64,000 nt of DNA, from positions 81,184 through 145,183 of the forward strand of contig NZ_RKMH01000012.1 of NCBI RefSeq assembly GCF_003797185.1, read 5' to 3'. This document shows positions 10,907 to 17,895 of the stretch, one piece after another; the stretch's first letter is position 1, and the number at the start of each line of letters is the position of its first letter. The DNA is from Gordonia oryzae. GTDB lineage: Bacteria > Actinomycetota > Actinomycetes > Mycobacteriales > Mycobacteriaceae. The translations under genes and the position numbers were made by a program. The notes below the pieces were generated by a model. The model had not been told where the DNA came from. It saw nothing but the letters and a program-made list of their open reading frames with translations, and did not search any database.

Positions 10907-11845
10907 GTGTATGGAGACACCTCCCATCCCGACCAGCACACCCGCGTTGGGTGGGCATCGGGACTGACCGACCTCGTCACCGTCCCCACGACCGAGTTCG
11001 AGATGGGCTCGGACCGCTTCTACGCCGAGGAACGACCCGCCCACACCCGCCACGTGGAAGCCTTTTCCATCGAGGTTCACCCGGTGACGAATGCACAGTT
11101 CGCAGCGTTCGTTGCCGACACCGGCTACCGCACCGTCGCCGAGCGATCACTCGACCCGGCCGACTTCCCCGGCGCCGACCCCGCAGAGCTCGTTCCCGGC
11201 GCAGTGGTATTCACCCCGACCGACGGCCCCGTGAACCTCACCGACTGGCGCGCGTGGTGGCGCTACGTACCGGGAGCATCGTGGCGCCATCCCCTCGGCC
11301 CCGACTCCGGAGTCGACGACCGGCTCGACCACCCGGTCACCCAGATCGCCTATGCAGATGCCGACGCGTACGCCCGGTGGGCCGGGCGCCGCCTGCCCAC
11401 CGAGGCCGAGTGGGAATGCGCGGCCCGTGGCGGGCTCGACGGACACGACTACGCATGGGGCGACGAACTCCACCCGGACGGCGTAGTCGTGGCCAACACG
11501 TGGATCGGACGATTCCCCTACCGCAACGAGGGCTGGGGCGGGACCAGCCCGGTCGGACATTACCCGCCCAACCCATTCGGGCTGTTCGACATGATCGGCA
11601 ACGTATGGGAGCGCACCTGCGATGTGTTCACATCACGCCACCTCTCACCGGATATGCCGGTGGTCACCGCCGACGGACGCCCGAATCTTTTGGCGCCCAG
11701 TACTTCTCCTACTGCCATACGAGTCACCAAAGGGGGCTCGCACCTGTGTTCACCCCAGTACTGTCGTCGCTACCGGCCCGCCGCGCGCTCGCCGCAATCC
11801 GATGACTCCGCCACCTCACACCTCGGTTTCCGATGCGTCGCCTGA
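10907..11845 (+). CDS. Formylglycine-generating enzyme (sulfatase-activating)
   Basis: A 312-residue FGE-sulfatase/SUMF1 domain protein. Family landmarks are FEMGSDRFYAEERPAH near the start, HPVTNAQFAAF, RLPTEAEWECAARGG, NVWERTCD, and GGSHLCSPQYCRRYRPAAR near the C-terminus. The two cysteines in LCSPQYC correspond to the Cu(I)-binding catalytic pair of FGE, so the enzyme should be active. The family oxidises the Cys of CxPxR sites in sulfatases to formylglycine. No sulfatase gene is in the window, so its client lies elsewhere. GTG 10907 is chosen from the -10 spacing; the reading frame is open further upstream but that part is not family-like. The gene is divergent from ettA. Confidence 0.9.
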   Translation: MYGDTSHPDQHTRVGWASGLTDLVTVPTTEFEMGSDRFYAEERPAHTRHVEAFSIEVHPVTNAQFAAFVADTGYRTVAERSLDPADFPGADPAELVPGAVVFTPTDGPVNLTDWRAWWRYVPGASWRHPLGPDSGVDDRLDHPVTQIAYADADAYARWAGRRLPTEAEWECAARGGLDGHDYAWGDELHPDGVVVANTWIGRFPYRNEGWGGTSPVGHYPPNPFGLFDMIGNVWERTCDVFTSRHLSPDMPVVTADGRPNLLAPSTSPTAIRVTKGGSHLCSPQYCRRYRPAARSPQSDDSATSHLGFRCVA

Positions 11846-11940
11846 CCCGGTCCGTAGAGAGGCGGGCCAGAGTTGTCCACAGGGACGCGCCGGAGTCCGC
11901 CACACAGACCCCCCGGTCGGGCATGCTGATCAGGCAAGGG

Positions 11941-11967
11941 CGGCGACCGCGGAGGGGACGGTCGCCG
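11941..11967 (+). terminator. Hairpin after the FGE gene
   Basis: A perfect 9-bp stem (CGGCGACCG / CGGTCGCCG) with a 9-nt loop, about 95 bp after the FGE stop codon and before the tRNA-Arg gene. There is no T-tract. Confidence 0.45.
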
Positions 11968-11986
11968 TCTTGGCAACCAGCCGGGA

Positions 11987-11992
11987 TATACT
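11987..11992 (+). promoter_or_regulatory. -10 box upstream of tRNA-Arg
   Basis: TATACT lies 35 bp before the 5' end of the mature tRNA. No convincing -35 element is at the ideal spacing. Confidence 0.4.
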
Positions 11993-12027
11993 TCCCAGGC
12001 CTTTTCAGCCGCTCACGGCCGAGGCGC

Positions 12028-12100
12028 GCCTCCGTAGCTCAGGGGATAGAGCAGCTGCCTTCTAATCAGCTGGTCGCAGGTTCGAATCCTGCCGGGGGCA
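12028..12100 (+). tRNA. tRNA-Arg (anticodon TCT)
   Basis: 73 nt folding as a cloverleaf: acceptor GCCTCCG / CGGGGGC, D-arm GCTC...GAGC, anticodon loop CTTCTAA with TCT in the centre, and T-arm GCAGG TTCGAAT CCTGC. The discriminator is A and CCA is not encoded. The innermost anticodon-stem pair (31-39) is a C-T mismatch. A 31-bp direct repeat begins in its last three bases. Confidence 0.92.
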
Positions 12101-12196
12101 CTGTGACATCCCTTCCGGCTCCGGCCGGTGTGCGCCTGCTGTGTGTGAAAGAGATCCATGCAGGCGCACTGTGACATCCCTTCCGGCTCCGGCCGG
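12098..12196. repeat. 31-bp direct repeat with an internal inverted repeat, abutting tRNA-Arg
   Basis: Two identical 31-bp copies, 12098-12128 and 12166-12196, each starting GCACTGTGACATCCC and ending CCGGCCGG. Between them, 12130-12139 (GTGCGCCTGC) is exactly complementary to 12160-12169, giving a 10-bp stem with a 20-nt loop. The first copy begins within the tRNA 3' end. From 12197 to 12461 I see no gene or other clear structure. Confidence 0.8.
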
Positions 12197-12461
12197 CCGG
12201 ATGCGGTGTGGGAGCAGAACAGCGTCGCCCCGTCTGCGGTGCCTCCACATCCCGATGGGCACTGTTGTCTTGTACATCCAATACGACCGACGCACCCTGC
12301 ACACCTGGCCCATCCAACGGCAAGGACCTTGACGGCCCTGGGCGCGCCGCCCCGTCAGGTGTGCACACTCAGCTCTGAGCATGGAACCGATCGGCACCCT
12401 CGTCACGTCCAATGCATCAGGTCAACCGACTCGACCTAACCACGACGCCAGAGGGGACCCC

Positions 12462-12815
12462 ATGACACCGCTCGCACACCTGCTGACGATGCTGCCCGAC
12501 ACCATCGAGCGCGTATTCGGAGAAGACGACACACTGTTCGGCATAGACCCGGACGAACTCGCCGGAATTTGCGCCAGTTGGCGAGAACGCGCCCGATTCA
12601 TCGCCGACATTCCGTTCGACGGGTTGCATGTAGACGGACCACCGGCCCGCGTCACCACAGCCCTGCGCTCACTGGCCGAACCGAGTCGCGCGGCCGCCGA
12701 CTCGATCGCCGATCGCCTGCTGGCGATGAGCGTTGCGCTGCAGCAATTCAGCACCGACTCGGAGGCTAGCGACACCGCGGCCGGACGCGCTTTCGACCTG
12801 TTGCCACAACGCTGA
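12462..12815 (+). CDS. EspC-like small protein, likely T7SS partner
   Basis: 117 residues, mostly helical, with no signal peptide. Two helical halves are separated by a Pro/Gly turn, and the second half contains SLAEPSRAAADSIADRL...FSTDSEASDTAAGR. This resembles the EspC/ESX-secretion-associated helical hairpin family, but it lacks a true WXG motif, so the assignment is tentative. ATG 12462 has GAGGGGA at good spacing. Its stop codon overlaps the next start by one base (TGATG), so it is co-translated with the DUF1023 hydrolase. Small helical partner plus WXG-like toxin or enzyme is the layout typical of type VII secretion substrates. No ESX machinery is in the window. Confidence 0.7.
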   Translation: MTPLAHLLTMLPDTIERVFGEDDTLFGIDPDELAGICASWRERARFIADIPFDGLHVDGPPARVTTALRSLAEPSRAAADSIADRLLAMSVALQQFSTDSEASDTAAGRAFDLLPQR

Positions 12816-14596
12816 TGCGCCTGTCCATCTCCGCTGCCCGAGCCTGGCCGGTGGCCGACATCTCTGCTGCCGCAGACGCAGCCACCACTGCCGCGGGTGT
12901 TCTCGAGCAGGGACTCGACGTCGCGCTCGGCAGCGCACATCGGGCAAGCGAGTGGCACGGCAAGACCCATGACGCGGCCCTCACCCGCCTACGCCAGGAA
13001 CACGATCACGCCAACGAGGTGCGAAATGTGTTGCAGCAGATCGCCGATGAAGCCACCGACGCCCGCACAGACCTCGAGCAGGCACGGCGTGAGCTCCTCG
13101 CCGCCGTCGACGAGGCGCGGCGGCTGGGCTTCACCGTCGACGACGGGGGCACGGTCTCGCATCCGCGGGCGACGAGATCGGCGGACGCCGCGGCCTTCGA
13201 GTCCTGGATACAGCAGGGTCTTCGAGTTCTCGACGAGGTCGACGAACGCTACGGCACCAGACTCGACGATCTGCGCGCCGACCTCGCCTCGATGATCCTC
13301 GGTCAGCCGGACGTGACGGTGCCGGGTCTTGGCACCATGGACCCGGATGCGATGGTTCGGACCCTGAAGTCGCTCGATGTCGACCGGCGGCGCACTGTGC
13401 TCGCCCAGACCGACGCCGACGATCTGCGGCGGCTGATCCAGGCCGACCCCGAGACCATGGGAAACCTGAACGGCGTTCCCTTCGAGATGCGCGGCATCGC
13501 CAACGAGATCAGCATCCGCAACGCGCTGGCCGGCGAGATCCGCACGCACGGCGTTGACACCGACCGGGCACGAATGCTGCAGTCCTTTCTCGAGCAGCGC
13601 ACGGCGCCGTATTCTCCGATCCAGGGCGACGCTCCCAACGCCCCACTGACGGCGCACACCGAGCGCGTGTTCGTCTCCTTCACCGACGGTGACAACCCGC
13701 GTCTGGTCGAGATGGTCGGCGCGCTCACACCCGCTACCCGCAACGCCACCGTCTACGTACCCGGTACCGGCACCAACGCGCGCGGCTACGGTGGTGGCAA
13801 CTGGACAGCGGCGTACAACCTGGCGAAGCAGACGCGTGGTCCGGTGTTCATCTACCTCGACGGCGACTTTCCGCAAAACGTAGTCAACCCACCGCAATTG
13901 CCGATCTCGACCAATCCCCTGGACCAGGTCAAGGCCTTGGCATCGGTCCTCGACGACTCCGCCGTCGATCCGCAGTTCGCACTCGAGATGGCGCCGCGGC
14001 TGGTGGATTTCGGCCACGCCCTCGACGCCGAGATCGCCTCGATCGCGCCGTCGGCTACGACGACCTACCTCGGGCACTCCTATGGCGGGACCATCGTGGG
14101 AACCGCCGATCAGCTCGGATTGCGCGCCGACAACGTCATTCACGCGTCGTCGGCCGGAACCGGCGTACTGGGGGCGGCTGCGACCAGTCCAGGTGTGCAC
14201 CGGTACACCATCACCGCACCCTTCGACCCCATCATGATGTCGCGCCTCATACCCGACAACACCCTCGGCGACAGCCCCGACCTGGCGGGCTACCAACCAT
14301 TGCCCACCGGACGAGATGGCAATGGGGAGTGGCTGTTCGGACTGTCGGCGCACGGGTCGTACTTCAACGACCCCGAGTCGGACGCCTTCGCGTCGATGGT
14401 CGGGGTGATCACCGGGACACACCACACCAGCACTGAGACGCTCGCGGAGATCCTCGACAGGATCCGTGACGCGTCACAACCCACGATCGGTCCGGTGCCG
14501 CCGCTGCCCGGCAATGGCGGGCATGCGGGTCCACCGGGCACACCTCCCTCGCTCCCCACTCCTCTGATCCCCGATGTACCGCTGCGCATGTGGTGA
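12815..14596 (+). CDS. WXG-like N-terminus fused to DUF1023 alpha/beta hydrolase
   Basis: 593 residues. Residues 1-120 are a helical hairpin with WHG near 47 (SEWHGKTHDAAL) and long heptad-like helices, as in WXG100 proteins. Residues about 290-540 are the Abhydrolase_8/DUF1023 domain, with nucleophile elbow GHSYGG near 420, an Asp in TAPFDPI near 468 and a His in SAHGSYF near 511, all in the order of a Ser-Asp-His triad. The last 45 residues are Pro/Gly-rich. The substrate of DUF1023 proteins is unknown; esterase or lipase activity is inferred from the fold. It is translationally coupled to the EspC-like gene through TGATG. Secretion by an ESX system is inferred from the N-terminus and partner, not proven. 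Confidence 0.82.
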   Translation: MRLSISAARAWPVADISAAADAATTAAGVLEQGLDVALGSAHRASEWHGKTHDAALTRLRQEHDHANEVRNVLQQIADEATDARTDLEQARRELLAAVDEARRLGFTVDDGGTVSHPRATRSADAAAFESWIQQGLRVLDEVDERYGTRLDDLRADLASMILGQPDVTVPGLGTMDPDAMVRTLKSLDVDRRRTVLAQTDADDLRRLIQADPETMGNLNGVPFEMRGIANEISIRNALAGEIRTHGVDTDRARMLQSFLEQRTAPYSPIQGDAPNAPLTAHTERVFVSFTDGDNPRLVEMVGALTPATRNATVYVPGTGTNARGYGGGNWTAAYNLAKQTRGPVFIYLDGDFPQNVVNPPQLPISTNPLDQVKALASVLDDSAVDPQFALEMAPRLVDFGHALDAEIASIAPSATTTYLGHSYGGTIVGTADQLGLRADNVIHASSAGTGVLGAAATSPGVHRYTITAPFDPIMMSRLIPDNTLGDSPDLAGYQPLPTGRDGNGEWLFGLSAHGSYFNDPESDAFASMVGVITGTHHTSTETLAEILDRIRDASQPTIGPVPPLPGNGGHAGPPGTPPSLPTPLIPDVPLRMW

Positions 14597-14762
14597 CTCG
14601 GGCCGGTCTGCGACGTGCCCTCTTCGTCGGCGAAACACACAGCTGCTGTACAGGTTTCGCTGATAGCGGGCTCTCAGCGACGAGGCAGCGCGGACGCAGC
14701 AACGGCTCCTAGTTTCATTTCTGTCGGCATCGACGCCGGCCATGACCGAAGGAGAACAACTC

Positions 14763-14879
14763 ATGCCAGGACAGCCCCGTCAGTCCGGTCCGCAGCGCCG
14801 TTTCGAGCCCCAGCCGCGCCGCCGCCGCGTTCGCATCTGGGACTGGCGGACCTTCCGGTGGATCTGGGTGTGGCAGTGA
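14763..14879 (+). CDS. Trp/Arg-rich micropeptide of 38 residues
   Basis: The ORF starts ATG 14763 with a near-perfect ribosome binding site (AAGGAG, 8 nt spacing) and ends at TGA 14877-14879. The N-terminal half is basic and Gln/Pro-rich (QPRRRRVRI); the C-terminal half reads IWDWRTFRWIWVWQ, with five Trp in 14 residues. It therefore looks like a cationic amphipathic peptide. It sits between the DUF1023 gene and an ABC exporter gene, has its own downstream terminator hairpin, and is too short for routine gene calling. I recognise no family. A regulatory leader, membrane-active peptide or conserved small basic protein are all possible. Confidence 0.6.
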   Translation: MPGQPRQSGPQRRFEPQPRRRRVRIWDWRTFRWIWVWQ

Positions 14880-14905
14880 CCCGCATCGCCTGACCACTCC
14901 CGATC

Positions 14906-14943
14906 GGAAACCCGGCGCGAACCGCTTACTCGCGCCGGGTTCC
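14906..14943 (+). terminator. Strong hairpin terminator after the micropeptide
   Basis: Arms 14906-14920 and 14930-14943 pair over 14 bp (AACCCGGCGCGA with TCGCGCCGGGTT and outer GG/CC) with one bulged A and a 9-nt loop. It begins 26 bp after the micropeptide stop codon and isolates it from the ABC exporter gene. Confidence 0.7.
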
Positions 14944-15028
14944 GACGCGTCGACGCGCATGGAACGTCGACGCGCGTCCGAACGCACTTCTTCCACGACA
15001 CACTCGATGACCAGGTTGCGGAGTCCCG

Positions 15029-16840
15029 ATGAACACCCTCACTGCCATTCGACGATTCCTGCCCGCCATGCGCGGCCAGGGCACGCGATTCGCGTTCGCC
15101 GGCAGTCTCCTCGGGGTCGCCGCACTCTGCGAGATCGTCTCGGTCTTCGTCCTCGCCGACGTCATCGACGGCGCCCTCGATTCGCACAGCGTGTGGGACT
15201 TCGCCCGTCTTGCCGGTCTGTGGCTGGGTTTGACCGCGGTGTCCACGGCCGGCGACTACTTCGGCCAGGTCGTCGCGGTGAGCGTCTCCGAGCAGGTGGT
15301 CCTGCGGCTGCGGGACCGACTCTTCGCCCACGTCCAGCGGCTCCACCCGGTGCTGCATCGTCGACTCGGTCTCGGCAACCTCGTCGGTCGCCACTCCGGC
15401 GACCTCGAGGCCGTCGAATATCTCGTCGGGTCCGGGGTGATGCAGATCATCATCGCGATCTTCAACACCGTCGGCCTGGTGATCGCCGCGTTCCTCATGA
15501 GCTGGCAGGTTGCACTGGTCGCACTGGCCGCCGTCCCGATGCTGTGGGGTGTGTCCTCGATCTTCGCCCGCCGCCAGATGGCGGTCACCCGCGACGAGCG
15601 GGGCGCCAACAGCGACATCTCCGACGCCGTCGAAACCGCGCTGGCCGGCCACGAGACCGCCGTCGCCTACAACCAGCAGGCGCGCGAACACCAAGCCCTG
15701 CACGCCCACGGACTGGCTTGGCGCGCAGCACGTCTCGCCCAGACTCGGGTCGAGGCCGGGTTCGGCGCGGTGATGGGCTTCGGCCAGGTGGTGGTCACCC
15801 TGGCCATCGCCGTCGCCGGCGTGTGGCAGGTTCGCCAAGGCCATCTCAGCGTCGGCCAGTTGCTCGCCCTCACCGGCTACCTCGGTCTGCTCTATCCGAA
15901 GATGCAACAGATCGCCGATGCCCGGCTCGCGATCGCCTCGGCAGTGGTCAGTGCCGAACGCGTCGCGGAGATCCTCGACCTCGAACCCGCCGAGCACGAC
16001 GCACCCGACGCGCGGGACAGTTCCCCCACACCGGGCGCCGCACTGCCCGTGTCGTTGCGCTCGGTCTCGCTGCAGCGCGGTGAGACCACCGTCCTCGACG
16101 AGGTGTCGCTCGATCTGCGGCCGGGCCGGATCGTGGCACTCATCGGCCCGAGCGGGGTGGGCAAAACCAGTCTCGCTTCACTGCTGTGCCGCTTCGAGCA
16201 CCCCGACTCCGGAACGATCCGCCTCGGCGGCGACGACTACGACACGCTGACCGGCGCTCACATCCGTGGCCTGGTGACCTTGCTCCCCCAAACCCCGATC
16301 ATCAAGGGCGCCAGCGTCGCCGACAACATCGCCTACGGCGCACCGAACGCCGACCGGACACAGATCGTGCGAGCGGCCGTCGCCGCCGACGCCGACGCCT
16401 TCATCCGCGATCTCCCCGACGGCTACGACACCCGGCTCGACGACGGCGGACTCACGCTGTCCGGAGGTCAACGCCAGCGCATCGCGATGGCACGAGCGAT
16501 GGTCCGCGACACCCCGGTGCTCATCCTCGACGAGCCGACGTCGGGGCTCGACGACGCCAGCGTGTCGCGAATCCTGAAGCCGCTACGGCGTATTGCGCAG
16601 GGCCGCACCACGTTGCTGATCACCCACGACCGCCGGGTCACCGCGATCGCCGACCGAGTCGTCGAACTCCGCGACGGTCACCTGCGCGATCGTTCCCCCT
16701 GGATCGCCCCCGAGGACACGATCGACGACTCGGCCGCGAGCGCGGAACGGACGGAGAACCTGGCGATCGCGCCGATCCTCGATTCACTCGCCGAGGGCAC
16801 CCGTCTCTACGTGCCCACACTCGGCGGGCGCCGACACTGA
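15029..16840 (+). CDS. ABC exporter half-transporter (fused TMD-NBD)
   Basis: 603 residues. Residues 1-310 are a six-helix type I exporter membrane domain. The C-terminal NBD carries Walker A GPSGVGKT near 373, signature LSGGQRQRIAMARAM near 477 and Walker B VLILDEPTSGLD near 498. A functional unit would be a homodimer. ATG 15029 is preceded by GGAG at 5-6 nt. The preceding small gene encodes a Trp-rich peptide, but a terminator separates them, so a peptide-export role is speculative. Alternatives are lipid or drug export. The substrate cannot be read from sequence. Confidence 0.88.
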   Translation: MNTLTAIRRFLPAMRGQGTRFAFAGSLLGVAALCEIVSVFVLADVIDGALDSHSVWDFARLAGLWLGLTAVSTAGDYFGQVVAVSVSEQVVLRLRDRLFAHVQRLHPVLHRRLGLGNLVGRHSGDLEAVEYLVGSGVMQIIIAIFNTVGLVIAAFLMSWQVALVALAAVPMLWGVSSIFARRQMAVTRDERGANSDISDAVETALAGHETAVAYNQQAREHQALHAHGLAWRAARLAQTRVEAGFGAVMGFGQVVVTLAIAVAGVWQVRQGHLSVGQLLALTGYLGLLYPKMQQIADARLAIASAVVSAERVAEILDLEPAEHDAPDARDSSPTPGAALPVSLRSVSLQRGETTVLDEVSLDLRPGRIVALIGPSGVGKTSLASLLCRFEHPDSGTIRLGGDDYDTLTGAHIRGLVTLLPQTPIIKGASVADNIAYGAPNADRTQIVRAAVAADADAFIRDLPDGYDTRLDDGGLTLSGGQRQRIAMARAMVRDTPVLILDEPTSGLDDASVSRILKPLRRIAQGRTTLLITHDRRVTAIADRVVELRDGHLRDRSPWIAPEDTIDDSAASAERTENLAIAPILDSLAEGTRLYVPTLGGRRH

Positions 16841-16850
16841 CCTGCCCGCG

Positions 16851-17162
16851 TCACGGCTCGTCGACGGCGGTCTCCCAACGCTGCCGGCGCTGCGCATCGG
16901 TCTGCTCCCACCACGGCGTACCGCGTTCGCCCAGAGCGACTTTCGCCGCCTGAACCCCGGCGCGCGCGTCATCGGCACCGCGGGTTCGTCGTACCTCGCG
17001 TCGCCACGCCATGAGGATGCGCTGCAGTTCTTCCCGCCGGCCGGCGGGGATCAACGGATCCGTTGCGCGCCATCGGCGGCCGTTCACCACGATGTAGCGG
17101 CCGTCCGCGGTGTGCTCGACGTCGGCGGCCGCCCGCGGGGCGTGGCCGGTGTTCTCGCCCAT
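16851..17162 (-). CDS. Conserved actinobacterial small protein of unknown function
   Basis: 103 residues, soluble and basic. Its core GRYIVVNGRRWRATDPLIP is followed by an Arg-rich helix and KVALGERGTPWWEQ. This pattern is shared by a small actinobacterial family that databases sometimes label biopolymer transporter Tol, a label not supported by any membrane segment here. ATG 17162 is preferred to an upstream in-frame ATG because the extra residues are not family-like. It is convergent with the ABC exporter gene, with 10 bp between, and divergent from padR. Confidence 0.7.
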   Translation of the reverse strand: MGENTGHAPRAAADVEHTADGRYIVVNGRRWRATDPLIPAGRREELQRILMAWRREVRRTRGADDARAGVQAAKVALGERGTPWWEQTDAQRRQRWETAVDEP

Positions 17163-17253
17163 GCCACCAGGGTGCCACCACGCCTCTTGCGACAGTCGCC
17201 GATATGCACTCCCGCACATACTCACCTTGTTGCATAGCGCGTTGGTGCACTGC

Positions 17254-17259
17254 TACCGT
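17254..17259 (+). promoter_or_regulatory. -10 box for leaderless padR
   Basis: TACCGT ends 6 nt before GTG 17266; there is no ribosome binding site. Confidence 0.45.
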
Positions 17260-17265
17260 GCGCAT

Positions 17266-17817
17266 GTGGCTCTGGAACACGCGATCATGGTGTCGTTGTC
17301 CGAACGGCCCGGCACCGGCTACGAGATCAGCCGCCAATTCGACCGGTCGATCGGTCACTTCTGGTCGGCCACCCACCAGCAGATCTATCGCACGCTGCGC
17401 AAACTGCATGCGGACGGGTTGGTGAGTTACGAGCCGATCGTGCAGGACGGCAGGCCCGACAAGAAGGTCTATTCGTTGTCCGACGCAGGTCGATCGGCGT
17501 TGCGCGAGTGGGTCGCCACCCCGACCCCGATCCAGACATTGCGAGACGATCTCGGCCTGAAGATCCGTGCCGCCGACGTGCCCGGACTGCCCGATCTCAT
17601 CACCGAACTCGAACGCCACCGCGAACTCCACGTGGCGCGACTGCACCTGTTCCAGTCCTTCGAAAAGGACGACTACCCCGCCCCCGACCGCCTCACCGGC
17701 CGAAAGTTGCACCAATACCTCGTGCTCCGGGGTGGCGTGCGGATAGAAGAAGGGTTCATCGACTGGTGTGACGAGGTCCTCACCGCACTGAAACGAGAAC
17801 TCGACGCCTCGTCCTGA
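17266..17817 (+). CDS. PadR-family transcriptional regulator
   Basis: 183 residues. An N-terminal winged helix starts VALEHAIMVSLSERPGTGYEISRQFDRSIGHFWSATHQQIYRTLRKL, a classical PadR pattern, with a wing VYSLSDAGRSALREWV. The C-terminal helical domain (PF10400 type) gives dimerisation and effector sensing. It lies 78 bp upstream of fadH in the same direction, as Rv1176c-Rv1175c do in M. tuberculosis, and probably controls fadH in response to a fatty-acid-derived or aromatic ligand (inference). GTG 17266 is chosen as a leaderless start. Confidence 0.9.
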   Translation: MALEHAIMVSLSERPGTGYEISRQFDRSIGHFWSATHQQIYRTLRKLHADGLVSYEPIVQDGRPDKKVYSLSDAGRSALREWVATPTPIQTLRDDLGLKIRAADVPGLPDLITELERHRELHVARLHLFQSFEKDDYPAPDRLTGRKLHQYLVLRGGVRIEEGFIDWCDEVLTALKRELDASS

Positions 17818-17895
17818 CCGGACATCCCCAGATCACGAAGACCACCAGAACGTGCCCCACTGCCGGCCAGCCGGCACCGACCGAAAGGTGACGCG

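Noticed and set aside
12130..12169. Riboswitch or T-box between tRNA-Arg and the EspC-like gene
   Set aside because: Only a simple stem with a 20-nt loop is visible, none of the conserved riboswitch elements, and it lies about 290 bp from the next start codon.
14780..15997. 405-codon minus-strand frame opposite the ABC exporter gene
   Set aside because: It overlaps the membrane domain of a clearly recognisable ABC exporter and reads as His/Asp/Gly-rich shadow protein.
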